Positions 15,863 to 27,393 of a stretch of DNA of 64,000 nucleotides are shown here, one piece after another. Origin of the DNA: Thiohalocapsa sp963704155 (lineage in GTDB: Bacteria; Pseudomonadota; Gammaproteobacteria; Chromatiales; Chromatiaceae); the NCBI GenBank assembly GCA_963704155.1, contig CAVPHF010000014.1:1-64000 (forward strand), in the 5' to 3' direction. Positions within the stretch are counted from its first letter, which is position 1. Every line of letters begins with the position of its first letter. The notes beneath the pieces are model-generated. The model searched no databases. It had not been told where the DNA came from and saw nothing but the letters and a program-made list of their open reading frames with translations. The translations under genes and the position numbers were made by a program.

Positions 15863-17227
15863 CTAGGTCTCTTTGACGGGTCTCCGCCAATGCTCGATGG
15901 TCACCTGGGGCGCACGCGTGAGCGTGAGCTTATCCGCGGCGGCATCACGCGCGATCACTGAACCGGCACCGAGCGTTGCGCCGGCGCCGACCTTGACCGG
16001 CGCAACCAGCGCACAATTAGAACCGATGAAGGCATTATCGCCAATGATGGTGCAATGTTTGTGAGCACCGTCATAGTTGCAGGTGATGGTGCCGGCGCCG
16101 ACGTTGGCGCCGCGGCCGATCTCGGTGTCGCCGATGTAGCTCAGGTGATTGACCTTGCTGCCATCGCCGACCACCGACTTCTTGATCTCGACGAAATTGC
16201 CGATGTGGCAACCGCCACCGATATCGGCCTCCGGCCGGAGACGGGCGAAGGGGCCGACCTTGGCGCCGGCGCCGACCTTGGCGCCCTCGATGATGCAGTT
16301 GCCGAGCACCTCGGCGCCTGGCCCGATGTCGCAATCCTTCAACACACAATTGGGGCCGATGCGGGCATTGGCCCCGATCCGCACGCGGCCCTCACAGAGC
16401 AGGTTGACATCGAGCACGACGTCGCGCTCGCATGCCAGATCTCCGCGGATGTCGATTCGCGACGGATCCATCAGGGTGGTGCCGCCGCGCATCAGCGACT
16501 CGGCAAGCCGGCGCTGGTGGTAGCGCTCCAACTCGGCCAGCTGGATCCGGTCGTTGACGCCCGCGACTTCCTCGAGTGTCTCCGGCTGCGTGGTCACGAC
16601 TTCGACGCCGGCGTCGGTGGCAAGGCCGATGACATCGGTGAGGTAGTATTCGCCCTGGACATTGTCGTTACCGATGCCGTTGAGCCAAACCGCCAAGCGG
16701 GCGCGATCAGCAACGATGATGCCGGTGTTGACCTCGTTGATCAGCAGCTCGGCCTCGCTGGCGTCTTTCTGCTCGACGATGCGCAGAACCGCGCCCCGTT
16801 TGTCGCGCACGATACGGCCGTAGCCGCTCGGGTCGGTTAGGCGCATCGTCAGCAGTCCGAGTTCGGTGCCGGCACTGTCCGCGACCAGCCGGTTCAGCGT
16901 CTCGGGCTCGATCAGCGGCACGTCGCCGTACAGCACCAGCACGCGGTCCATTCCAGACATGCTCGGCATCGCTTGCCGCACGGCATGCCCGGTGCCGAGC
17001 CGCTCGGCCTGCTCCACCCAGTCACAGCCCGCGTCCGCGAAGGCATCGGGTACCTGGCCGCCGCCATGGCCAAAGACGACGCACACCTTGACGGCCCCCA
17101 AGGCCTCGGCGGCGTCGAGGACATGACTCAGCAATGGCCGGCCGGCCAGTGGGTGCAGCACCTTGGGCAGCGCCGAGCGCATACGCGTGCCCTTGCCGGC
17201 AGCGAGGATCACGACTCCGAGCTTCAT
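15863..17227 (-). CDS. glmU: bifunctional UDP-GlcNAc pyrophosphorylase/GlcN-1-P acetyltransferase
   Basis: 454 residues, normal for GlmU. The N-terminal uridyltransferase domain has LAAGKGTRMRSALPKVLHPL. The C-terminal half is a left-handed beta helix of hexapeptide repeats (for example GPNCVLKDCDIGPGAEVLGN) with the acetyltransferase residues in YDGAHKHCTIIGDNAFIGSN. It acetylates GlcN-1-P and then forms UDP-GlcNAc in the cytosol. Cotranscription with glmS is likely. A terminator separates it from the atp operon upstream. Confidence 0.98.
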   Translation of the reverse strand: MKLGVVILAAGKGTRMRSALPKVLHPLAGRPLLSHVLDAAEALGAVKVCVVFGHGGGQVPDAFADAGCDWVEQAERLGTGHAVRQAMPSMSGMDRVLVLYGDVPLIEPETLNRLVADSAGTELGLLTMRLTDPSGYGRIVRDKRGAVLRIVEQKDASEAELLINEVNTGIIVADRARLAVWLNGIGNDNVQGEYYLTDVIGLATDAGVEVVTTQPETLEEVAGVNDRIQLAELERYHQRRLAESLMRGGTTLMDPSRIDIRGDLACERDVVLDVNLLCEGRVRIGANARIGPNCVLKDCDIGPGAEVLGNCIIEGAKVGAGAKVGPFARLRPEADIGGGCHIGNFVEIKKSVVGDGSKVNHLSYIGDTEIGRGANVGAGTITCNYDGAHKHCTIIGDNAFIGSNCALVAPVKVGAGATLGAGSVIARDAAADKLTLTRAPQVTIEHWRRPVKET

Positions 17228-17312
17228 AGTTCGTTACTCCGTGAACCGCGGGGACTGGATTCAGAAAGGTCAAGGATACCGCAACCGCACCTTTGGACGA
17301 ACACGGCTTCGC

Positions 17313-17344
17313 AAACAAAAACCCCCGCGGGCTGCGGGGGTTTG
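17313..17344 (-). terminator. Rho-independent terminator of the atp operon
   Basis: On the minus strand a perfect GC hairpin (AACCCCCGCAGCCCGCGGGGGTT-type stem, 17319-17342 on the plus strand) is followed by TTTTTGTTTG. It lies about 60 nt after the atpC stop. Confidence 0.85.
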
Positions 17345-17402
17345 CTTTGCGGAAACCGAATTGAAGGCAGTGCCGAAGGGACGGGCAGGGGGCGGGCGGT
17401 TG

Positions 17403-17828
17403 TCAGCCGGACCTCATATTGCGCAGCTTCTCGATCGCCCGCAATTGCGCGATGGCCTCGGCGAGTTCGGCCTGTGCCTTGGCGTACTCGAACTCCGCCG
17501 TCTGGCCAGCCAACGCATCCTCGGCTCGGCGTTTGGCATCCAGCGCCTTCGCCTCGTCGATGTTCTCGGCACGCACGGCGGTGTCGGCCAATACGGTCAC
17601 GACGTCGGGCTGCACCTCCAGCATCCCGCCGGAGACATAGAAATGCTCGGTCTCGCCCTGGGTGTTCTCGACCCGAACGTCGCCGGGCTTGAGGCGCGTG
17701 ATCAGTGGCGAGTGGCGTGGCGCGATACCGAGTTCACCCATCTCGCCCGGTGCATAGACCATGGCCGCCAGCCCGGAATGGATGGCGCCTTCGGCACTGA
17801 CGATGTCGACATGTACGGTCATTGCCAT
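17403..17828 (-). CDS. atpC: F1 ATP synthase epsilon subunit
   Basis: 141 residues starting MAMTVHVDIVSAEGAIHSG, with the beta-sandwich signature GELGIAPRHSPLITRLKPG and the C-terminal helical hairpin that can inhibit the enzyme. It is part of the central stalk with gamma. Last gene of the nine-gene atp operon, followed by the terminator at 17313. Confidence 0.97.
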   Translation of the reverse strand: MAMTVHVDIVSAEGAIHSGLAAMVYAPGEMGELGIAPRHSPLITRLKPGDVRVENTQGETEHFYVSGGMLEVQPDVVTVLADTAVRAENIDEAKALDAKRRAEDALAGQTAEFEYAKAQAELAEAIAQLRAIEKLRNMRSG

Positions 17829-17856
17829 TGCAATGTCCTCCCCTGTTTAGCTGTCG

Positions 17857-19233
17857 TCACATCTTCTCGCCTTTGGCGACGGCCTCATCGATGGCTCCGA
17901 CCATGTAGAAGGCCTGCTCGGGCAGCGCGTCGTGGTCGCCGTTGACGATGGACTGGAAACCGGCCAGGGTGTCCTTCAGTGACACGAACTTGCCCTGCGC
18001 ACCGGTGAAGACCTCGGCAACGAAGAAGGGCTGCGAAAGGAAGCGCTGGATCTTGCGCGCGCGCGAGACGATCAGCTTGTCGTCCTCGGAGAGTTCGTCC
18101 ATGCCCAGGATGGCGATGATGTCCTTCAACTCCTTGTAGCGCTGCAGGGTACCCTGCACGGCGCGCGCGGTGTCGTAGTGCTCCTGGCCAACGACGTTCG
18201 GGTCCAGGATTCGGCTGGTGGAGTCCAAGGGGTCCACGGCCGGGTAGATACCGAGCTCGGCAATCTGACGCGACAGCACCAGCGTCGCGTCCAAGTGCGC
18301 AAAGGTGGTGGCGGGCGACGGGTCGGTGAGGTCGTCCGCCGGCACATAGACGGCCTGGAAGGACGTGATCGAGCCGGTGTTGGTCGAGGTGATGCGCTCC
18401 TGCAGCGCGCCCATCTCCGAGGCCAGGGTCGGCTGGTATCCCACCGCGGACGGCATCCGGCCCAGCAGCGCCGAGACCTCGGTGCCGGCGAGCGTGTAAC
18501 GATAGATGTTGTCGATGAACATCAGCACGTCGCGGCCTTCCTCGCGGAAGTACTCGGCCATGGTCAGACCGGTCAGTGCAACGCGCAGACGGTTGCCCGG
18601 CGGCTCGTTCATCTGGCCGTAGACCAGCGCCACCTTGTCGAGTACGTTCGACTCCTTCATCTCATGGTAGAAGTCGTTACCCTCGCGAGTCCGCTCACCG
18701 ACGCCGGCGAACACCGAGTAGCCGGAGTGCTCGACCGCGATGTTGCGGATCAGCTCCATCAGCGTGACCGTCTTGCCGACGCCGGCGCCGCCAAACAGGC
18801 CGACCTTGCCGCCCTTGGCGATGGGCATGATCAAGTCGACCACCTTGATGCCGGTCTCGAGGATGGCTGTCGAGCTGGCCTGATCCTCATATTTGGGCGC
18901 GTCGCGGTGGATCGGCCAAGTCTCCTCGTGACCGATGTCGCCCATCTCGTCGATGGGCTTGCCGAGCACATCCATGATGCGCCCGAGCGTAGCCTTTCCG
19001 ACCGGAACGTTGATCGGTGCGCCGGTGCTGCTGACGTCGACACCACGCTTGAGACCGTCGGTCGTGCCCATCGCGATGGTTCGCACGATGCCGTCGCCAA
19101 GCTGTTGCTCCACCTCCAGGGTCAGGCCGGTGGACTCGATTGAGAGCGCGTCGTAGACCTTGGGCATCGCGCCGCGCGGGAATTGGACGTCGACGACGGC
19201 GCCGATAATTTCCACCACCTTACCGGAACTCAT
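17857..19233 (-). CDS. atpD: F1 ATP synthase beta subunit (catalytic)
   Basis: 458 residues, full length. The P-loop GLFGGAGVGKTVTLMELI lies near residue 150, with the catalytic Glu in GVGERTREGNDFY, ALTGLTMAEYFR and the conserved DELSEDDKLIVSRARKIQRF near the C-terminus. It catalyses ATP synthesis or hydrolysis in the alpha3beta3 ring at the inner face of the cytoplasmic membrane. Confidence 0.99.
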   Translation of the reverse strand: MSSGKVVEIIGAVVDVQFPRGAMPKVYDALSIESTGLTLEVEQQLGDGIVRTIAMGTTDGLKRGVDVSSTGAPINVPVGKATLGRIMDVLGKPIDEMGDIGHEETWPIHRDAPKYEDQASSTAILETGIKVVDLIMPIAKGGKVGLFGGAGVGKTVTLMELIRNIAVEHSGYSVFAGVGERTREGNDFYHEMKESNVLDKVALVYGQMNEPPGNRLRVALTGLTMAEYFREEGRDVLMFIDNIYRYTLAGTEVSALLGRMPSAVGYQPTLASEMGALQERITSTNTGSITSFQAVYVPADDLTDPSPATTFAHLDATLVLSRQIAELGIYPAVDPLDSTSRILDPNVVGQEHYDTARAVQGTLQRYKELKDIIAILGMDELSEDDKLIVSRARKIQRFLSQPFFVAEVFTGAQGKFVSLKDTLAGFQSIVNGDHDALPEQAFYMVGAIDEAVAKGEKM

Positions 19234-19345
19234 AACGGTTTCCTCTTCTGCTGCCTTGCGGCTGATCGGAACGGGATTGAATTGGAGGCTGCACTCGGAG
19301 CTGCATACGATTGTTCGATGGTCTGGCCGCCGCGCCGCGGCGGCC

Positions 19346-20209
19346 TCATACCGCGGCCGCGCCGCTGACGATTTCCGAGATCTCCTGCGTGATCGCCGCC
19401 TGACGCGCCTTGTTGTAGACGAGCTGCAGCTCGTCGATTAGCCCGCCGGCATTGTCTGAGGCAGACTTCATGGCGACCATGCGTGCCGCCTGCTCACAGG
19501 CACCATTCTCGACCACTGCCTGGTAGACCAGCGACTCGATGTAACGCAGCAGCAAACTGTCGAGCACCACGCGTGCGTCCGGCTCGTAGATGTAGTCCCA
19601 TACCGGGCCTTTCGGGCCGTCGCCGTCGGCCTCGAGTGGCACCAACTTGCGGACGGTCGGGCGCTGCGTCATGGTGTTGACGAACTCGTTGTAGGCGATG
19701 TAAACGGCGTCGACCTCGCCAGCCTCGAACAGCTTCAGCATCACCTTGACCGTGCCGATCAGGTCCTCGATGTGCGGTTTGTCGCCGAGTTGAGTAACCT
19801 GCGCCTCGACCTTGCCGCCGAAACGCCGGAAGAATCCGAGCGCCTTACTGCCAATGGTGCAGAAGCGCGGCTCGATGCCCTCGGTGCGCTTTTCTCTGAT
19901 GTCGGCGACGAGTCGCCGGAACAGATTACTGTTCAGTCCGCCGCACAAGCCGCGGTCGGACGACACCACGATGTAGCCGACCTTTGTGACCTCACGCTGG
20001 CTGGCCATGAAGCTGTGGCGATACTCGGGTGAGGCCTTCGCCAGATGGCGAATCACCTGCAGCATCTTCTCGGCGTACGGCCGCGATGCATTCATCCGAT
20101 CCTGGGCACGACGCATCTTGGATGCGGCCACCATTTCCATCGCGCTGGTGATCTTTTGCGTGCTTTTGATGCTCGCGATCTTGCTGCGAATCTCTTTACC
20201 GGCTGCCAT
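19346..20209 (-). CDS. atpG: F1 ATP synthase gamma subunit
   Basis: 287 residues from ATG 20209, starting MAAGKEIRSKIASIKSTQKI. An upstream frame extension to 20248 has no support. The N- and C-terminal helices (ITSAMEMVAASKMRRAQDRM; YNKARQAAITQEISEIVSGA) form the rotating coiled coil that couples proton flow to catalysis. The order atpA-atpG-atpD is standard. Confidence 0.98.
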   Translation of the reverse strand: MAAGKEIRSKIASIKSTQKITSAMEMVAASKMRRAQDRMNASRPYAEKMLQVIRHLAKASPEYRHSFMASQREVTKVGYIVVSSDRGLCGGLNSNLFRRLVADIREKRTEGIEPRFCTIGSKALGFFRRFGGKVEAQVTQLGDKPHIEDLIGTVKVMLKLFEAGEVDAVYIAYNEFVNTMTQRPTVRKLVPLEADGDGPKGPVWDYIYEPDARVVLDSLLLRYIESLVYQAVVENGACEQAARMVAMKSASDNAGGLIDELQLVYNKARQAAITQEISEIVSGAAAV

Positions 20210-20329
20210 GGAGTGCTCCGAATACCGTCCGCCGGGAACGTCGCGCACCCGCCGGCATCATGAATGCTGAGTGGCCGGTGACCGGCGGCTAGCGCCGAGT
20301 CACTGGCGACGACGCGCTAGCCACTTAGC

Positions 20330-21871
<1,542 letters not shown>

Positions 21872-21890
21872 GGCGGTGTTCCGTTGAGAA

Positions 21891-22430
21891 TCAGAATTGC
21901 AATTCGTTGGACAGCTGCTCGAGCTTGCCGCGAATGGAGCCGTCGATGACGATGTCGCCGGCGTGAATCTTGATGCCGCCGATCAGGCTCTGGTCCTTTT
22001 CGACAGACAACTCGACCTCTGAGCCGAAGTGCTGCTTCAGCACCGAGGCCAAGGCCTTCTGTTGAACGGCCGAGACCGCGAAGGCGCTCTGCACCTGGAC
22101 GTGTCGGAGCCCTTCGGCCGTCGTCTTGAACTGGTCGAATAGACGGGCGATGTCGGGGGCAAGACTCAGACGCTTGTTCTGCGCGAGCACTCGCACGAGG
22201 TTTTGCACCTGCGTGGAAAGGCCGTCGCCAGCGACCGCGAAGATGAGGTCGCGCAGCGTCTCCTTGGGCACGTTCGGATTGCCCACCTGATCGGAGATCT
22301 GCGGGTCCGCGACGATGGCGCCGAGCCTGTTCAAGGCCTTCGACCAGGCGTCGAGCGCACCTTGGTCGCGGGCCACGTCGAACGCGGCCTCGGCATAGGG
22401 CCGCGCGATGGTTGTGCTGTCTCCGGCCAT
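21891..22430 (-). CDS. atpH: F1 ATP synthase delta subunit (OSCP)
   Basis: 179 residues with the OSCP signature: ARPYAEAAFDVARDQGALDA at the N-terminus and SLIGGIKIHAGDIVIDGSIR near the C-terminus. It links F1 to the peripheral stalk b subunits. It starts 9 nt after atpF. Confidence 0.97.
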   Translation of the reverse strand: MAGDSTTIARPYAEAAFDVARDQGALDAWSKALNRLGAIVADPQISDQVGNPNVPKETLRDLIFAVAGDGLSTQVQNLVRVLAQNKRLSLAPDIARLFDQFKTTAEGLRHVQVQSAFAVSAVQQKALASVLKQHFGSEVELSVEKDQSLIGGIKIHAGDIVIDGSIRGKLEQLSNELQF

Positions 22431-22439
22431 GTGGTTGCC

Positions 22440-22910
22440 CTAGATCTGCTTGGAGAAGGAGTCGACGAGCGTCTTGTGCACGTCCGCGTTGATCTCTTTC
22501 TCGAGAATCTTCTCGGCCGCCGCAACCGCCAGAGCGGCCATGCGCTCGCGCAGCTCCTCGCGCGCCCGATTGGTCTCCAGCTCTATCTCGGCATGCGCGG
22601 CCGCCTTGATGCGTCCGGCCTCCGCCTGCGCGTCGCGCTTGGCCTCGTCGAGGATGTCGTTGTAGCGCTTTTGCGCCTGCGCGACGATGTCGGATGCGTT
22701 GGTCTTGGCCTCGCGCATCACTTCGAGTGCCTTTTGCTGGCCGAGCTCCTGCTCATGCTGGCCGCGCTCGGCGGCCGCCAATCCCTCGGCGATCTTGGCG
22801 CTGCGCTCGTCCAGCGCGCTGACGATCGGCGGCCAGACGTACTTCATGCAGAAATAGACGAACACCCCAAAGGCGATCATCTGGCTGATCAGTGTGACGT
22901 TGATGTTCAT
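22440..22910 (-). CDS. atpF: F0 ATP synthase b subunit
   Basis: 156 residues: one N-terminal membrane helix (ISQMIAFGVFVYFCMKYVWP) and a long, charged, Ala/Glu/Lys-rich helix that dimerises as the peripheral stalk. It starts MNINVTLISQMIAFG, as in other gammaproteobacteria. Length is normal. Confidence 0.97.
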   Translation of the reverse strand: MNINVTLISQMIAFGVFVYFCMKYVWPPIVSALDERSAKIAEGLAAAERGQHEQELGQQKALEVMREAKTNASDIVAQAQKRYNDILDEAKRDAQAEAGRIKAAAHAEIELETNRAREELRERMAALAVAAAEKILEKEINADVHKTLVDSFSKQI

Positions 22911-22990
22911 CCGTATGCCTCTGTCTGGGACGATCCGGCGGTGGCCGCTCGCCCGCTCGCGCGATCAGGGTCTATTAATCGGGCCGCTGG

Positions 22991-23224
22991 CTAGAGGGCG
23001 AACATCGCGTACAGGCCCATCGCGATAGCGATGACGGGCAGCGCATCGGTCAGACCCATGACGATAAAGAACTGGGTGCGCAACATCGGGATCAGCTCGG
23101 GCTGGCGGGCGGCGCCCTCCAGGAATCGGCCGCCGAGCACACCGATGCCGACACCGGCGCCGATGGCGCCCAGACCCAGCATCAGACCGGCAGCAACGAT
23201 GACGAGAGCTTGTGCGATTTCCAT
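22991..23224 (-). CDS. atpE: F0 ATP synthase c subunit (proton ring)
   Basis: 77 residues folding as a two-helix hairpin. Helix 1 has the Gly/Ala repeat GAIGAGVGIGVLGGRFLEG, the polar loop is ARQPEL, and helix 2 carries the proton-binding Asp60 in GLTDALPVIAIAMG. Residues around the site do not show a sodium-binding set, so a proton ring is expected. Confidence 0.98.
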   Translation of the reverse strand: MEIAQALVIVAAGLMLGLGAIGAGVGIGVLGGRFLEGAARQPELIPMLRTQFFIVMGLTDALPVIAIAMGLYAMFAL

Positions 23225-23271
23225 TGGTTTCCTCTTGGGATTGGCTTGAGTTTCAGAGTCGATTGAAGCGG

Positions 23272-24138
23272 TCAGTGATGCTCCTGGTGAGCCATGTCGA
23301 GATAGACGATGGTCAGCACCATGAAGATGAACGCCTGCAGCGTAATGATCAGGATGTGGAAGATCGCCCAGGCCAGTTGCAGCAACCCGCCGGACAGACT
23401 CAGCACCAGGCTGTGGCCGTACATCAGCGCGATTAGGATGAAGATCATCTCGCCGGCGTACATGTTTCCGAACAGTCGCAGTGACAGCGACAGCGGCTTA
23501 GACAACAGGTTGATGCCTTCCAGCAGCAGGTTGGCGGGCAGACCGAACTTGCCGAACGGCTGCAGTGTCAGCTCGCCAACGAAGCCACCAATGCCCTTAA
23601 TCTTGATGCTGTAGTACAGCACCATCAGGAACACGGTGAGCGACATACCGAAGGTGATGTTCGGGTCTGTGGTCGGCACGACGCGCATATAGACGTAGTG
23701 CGGATCGGCGCCGAACAGCGTCATGAATTGGCCGAATGCCCAAGGGATCAGGTCCACCGGAACCAGGTCCATGAGATTCATCAGAAAGATCCAGGCGAAC
23801 AGCGTCAAGGCCAGCGGCGCGACCATATCGTTCTTGCCGCTGAACGAGCCGCGCACGTTCTCATTGACGAAATCGATGATCCATTCGACGAAGTTCTGCG
23901 CTCGGCCCGGGACGCCGGCGGTCGCACTCTCGGCGACCTTGCGGAACAGCCAGAAGAAGAGAAATCCGAGGCCTACAGACCAGGCAAGACTGTCGAGGTG
24001 CAATGCCCAGAAACCCATCTCCGAGGCCTCTTGAGCATTGTGGGCAATGATCAAGCCATGGTCGGGATGCAAACCCAGCGTCAGGTTCGTCAAGTGATGC
24101 TGGATGTATTCGTGAGCGGTCAGCGTTTCAGAGGCCAT
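23272..24138 (-). CDS. atpB: F0 ATP synthase a subunit
   Basis: 288 residues with five to six membrane helices. The essential Arg lies in LSLRLFGNMYAGEMIFILIA, and the conserved helix 5 follows (LLQLAWAIFHILIITLQAFI). It forms the proton half-channels against the c ring. It lies between atpI and atpE in the usual order. Confidence 0.98.
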   Translation of the reverse strand: MASETLTAHEYIQHHLTNLTLGLHPDHGLIIAHNAQEASEMGFWALHLDSLAWSVGLGFLFFWLFRKVAESATAGVPGRAQNFVEWIIDFVNENVRGSFSGKNDMVAPLALTLFAWIFLMNLMDLVPVDLIPWAFGQFMTLFGADPHYVYMRVVPTTDPNITFGMSLTVFLMVLYYSIKIKGIGGFVGELTLQPFGKFGLPANLLLEGINLLSKPLSLSLRLFGNMYAGEMIFILIALMYGHSLVLSLSGGLLQLAWAIFHILIITLQAFIFMVLTIVYLDMAHQEHH

Positions 24139-24218
24139 CGGTCAAGTCTCTTTTGGCGGATCTCGTTCGGCAGTTCTTTTTCGGCACGTCTCTTCTGGCA
24201 TGTCTCTGCTGGCCAACC

Positions 24219-24578
24219 CTAGCTGGTCCGCGTTTCCGGCCGAGATGCAAACAGTGCAGGCAACACCTGCACCGCGAAATAGGCGCCGAGCAAAGCCGGA
24301 AGATTCAGATCTTCAACGGTCACGAAGGCGACACTGAACAGGGCGAGGATCAACACGATTTTGATGATCTCCGCCCCGTACATGCGCAGCACGATTTCGC
24401 CGGGCTGCTGAGCGCGGTAGCGCCGGAAAACCCGGAAGGCAAAGGCCCAATTCGCCAGCAGGCAGACGCCGGCTCCGATCGCCGAAGACTTCAGCGCCAG
24501 GACTCCAAAGGGCAGAGAGATCAGCACGGCACCGACGGCGAACGCGATCTGCCATTGCAGCAATCGCTTGAGTTGCAC
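24219..24578 (-). CDS. atpI: ATP synthase subunit I (AtpI-like)
   Basis: 119 residues with four hydrophobic helices (FAVGAVLISLPFGVLALKSS, GAGVCLLANWAFAFRVFRRY, IIKIVLILALFSVAFVTVE, GAYFAVQVLPALFA). It matches the proteobacterial AtpI family, which helps c-ring assembly. I use the GTG at 24578; no ATG precedes the first helix in frame. It is the first gene of the operon, about 60 nt from the predicted transcription start. Confidence 0.9.
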   Translation of the reverse strand: MQLKRLLQWQIAFAVGAVLISLPFGVLALKSSAIGAGVCLLANWAFAFRVFRRYRAQQPGEIVLRMYGAEIIKIVLILALFSVAFVTVEDLNLPALLGAYFAVQVLPALFASRPETRTS

Positions 24579-24642
24579 CCTGTCGAGCCGGCCGACCGAG
24601 TCGGCGTGCGTCTGAATCGGACCCCTCCTGCAAAGGCCGCGA

Positions 24643-24672
24643 AGTATAAGCGTCGCGAAATATACCGGTCAA
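24643..24672 (-). promoter_or_regulatory. sigma-70 promoter of the atp operon
   Basis: On the minus strand TTGACC (24672-24667) and TATACT (24648-24643) are separated by 18 bp. Initiation near 24636 would leave a leader of about 58 nt before atpI. The gap between atpI and parB (24579-24909) shows no other feature. Confidence 0.6.
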
Positions 24673-24909
24673 ACCAACGTAAAGCCGGTCGATCAGCCCA
24701 TAAGGTGAGATTTGCCAGCGCATCCGCAGGACGGTAGTGATCGGTCGATCAAGAAAACAACTGAGGATTCAATGGCAGGCAGAGACCCATAGCGCCGATC
24801 GCGCGTACTGGAGATCGACTGGAGGCTTCGGGCTATAGAAATTCTTCGCGGCGAGACATCGAAAATATCGATGCTTCACTGCACAAATCGCGGCCGCCGC
24901 CGCGCAATG

Positions 24910-25827
24910 CTAGCGGATGTGCGCAAGGATGCCGTCGAGCTCATCGAGGCTGTTATAGGCAATGACGAGCTTGCCTGTTCCCTTGCTGCCGTGCTGGATG
25001 GCGACCTGGGCGCCGAGGCGGTCTGTGAGGTCATCCTGCAGCCGGCGGATGTCGGGGTCCAGTTCCGGCTTGGTATTTGCGCCTGGATCGGCGCCCTCGG
25101 CCTGCAGCCGCCGCACCAGGCGTTCGGTCTCGCGCACCGACAGCCCGCGCGCGACGACCTGACGCCCTGCCAGCGCCTGCGCCACGCCCTTGAGGCCGAG
25201 CAGCGCGCGCGCATGGCCCATCTCGAGACGGCCGGCGTCGAGCAGCACCTTCACCTCGGCCTCGAGCTCCAGCAGCCGCAACAGGTTGGTCACGGTGGTC
25301 CGCGATTTACCGACAGCCTCGGCGACTTGCTGATGGGTCAGGCCGAATTCCTCCAGCAGCCGCTGCAGCGCGCCGGCCTCCTCCAGCGGCGCCAGGTCGT
25401 CTCGCTGGATGTTCTCGATCAGCGCAATGGCAAGTGCGGTCTGTTCGTCGACGTCGCGGATCACAACCGGGATGTCGTCGAGTCCCGCCTGCTGGGACGC
25501 CCGCCAGCGACGCTCTCCGGCGACGATCTCGAAACGCGCGCCATCCAAACGGCGCACGACGATCGGCTGGATGACGCCCTGCGCGGCGATCGAGTCGGAC
25601 AGCTCGCGCAGGCTGTCGGGGTCGAAGTCGCGGCGCGGCTGATAACGGCCGGGCGCGATGCGATCGATCGGCAGCCGGGTCACGGCGTCGTCCGCCGCCC
25701 CAGTGGTGGGCAGGCCAGCGCCGCCGTCGCCATCGGCGGCGAGCGCCGCATCCAGATCGGCATCGCGGCCGGCGCCAAGCAGTGCATCCAGTCCGCGGCC
25801 CAGTCCTCTTTTCTTCGCAGTGGTCAT
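24910..25827 (-). CDS. parB: chromosome-partitioning protein ParB
   Basis: 305 residues from ATG 25827 (MTTAKKRGLGRGLDALLGAG), the typical ParB N-terminus that contacts ParA. The CTP-binding ParB/Sulfiredoxin domain has IVAGERRWRASQQAGLDDIP and ALIENIQRDDLAPLEEAGAL. The HTH that binds parS is LTHQQVAEAVGKSRTTVTNL. It loads as a clamp at parS sites near the origin. It follows parA with a 35-nt gap. A frame extension to 25866 is not needed. Confidence 0.97.
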   Translation of the reverse strand: MTTAKKRGLGRGLDALLGAGRDADLDAALAADGDGGAGLPTTGAADDAVTRLPIDRIAPGRYQPRRDFDPDSLRELSDSIAAQGVIQPIVVRRLDGARFEIVAGERRWRASQQAGLDDIPVVIRDVDEQTALAIALIENIQRDDLAPLEEAGALQRLLEEFGLTHQQVAEAVGKSRTTVTNLLRLLELEAEVKVLLDAGRLEMGHARALLGLKGVAQALAGRQVVARGLSVRETERLVRRLQAEGADPGANTKPELDPDIRRLQDDLTDRLGAQVAIQHGSKGTGKLVIAYNSLDELDGILAHIR

Positions 25828-25862
25828 GCTGGCCTCGTCCTGGGTAATGCGCAGCGCGTACT

Positions 25863-26643
<781 letters not shown>

Positions 26644-26651
<8 letters not shown>

Positions 26652-27393
26652 GGGCACTCGCGTGAAAGGGGATCACGATCAGATTGCGCTCGGCCTCCAG
26701 CAGGGGCACCGAGAGCGAGTGTATGCCGATGCGGGCGGCAGGGTCAGAGGCCTCCGCGTCTTCATCGAGAGCCGCAGACACAACCGGCGCCGCGGCACCT
26801 TGCGGGACCAAGTCCGCGATCTCCTGCTCGGGAAGGCGGCCCTTCAGGGCCAGCAGACGCGCATCGTTGGCGGCCAGGTGACCGCAGGCATTGCGCAGTT
26901 CCGTCAGACTTGCAACGGCGCGGGCCACAATGGTAGCGAATTTTCGCACCGGCCGGTACGTCTGCAAGCGGCTTTGCACGACCTCGGCATTATCGACGCC
27001 AAGCTCGGCGAGGGCCTGGCGCACGAAACGCGTCTTCTTGCCGTTGCTGTCGAGCAACGTGAAGCTGAGGCTGGAGCGGGCAATGGCGAGCGGAATGCCC
27101 GGCAGACCGGCACCGGTGCCGGCATCGAGCACGGGACCCTGTAGGACCCAGGGCAGCACGGATAGGCTGTCCAGCAGGTGTCGCGGCACCATCTGCAGCG
27201 GATCGCGGACCGCGGTCAGGTTATAGGTGCGGTTCCAGCGCACGAGAAGCTCTAGGTACGCGATCAGCCGGTCGCGCGCGTCGGAGTCCAGCGCTTCTGC
27301 GATGCCGGGGTCCAAGGCGGCGATCCCGGCATCGAGGTCTTCGCGCAAACGGTCGCGGTGGAGCGGCGCATCTCGGCGGACGGCGGCCGACAT
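26644..27393 (-). CDS. rsmG: 16S rRNA (guanine527-N7)-methyltransferase
   Basis: 249 residues, GidB family. The SAM-binding motif LDAGTGAGLPGIPLAIA and the preceding YNLTAVRDPLQMVPRHLLDSL are diagnostic. It methylates G527 of 16S rRNA in the 530 loop. Its start overlaps the mnmG stop, the standard gidA-gidB arrangement. Confidence 0.97.
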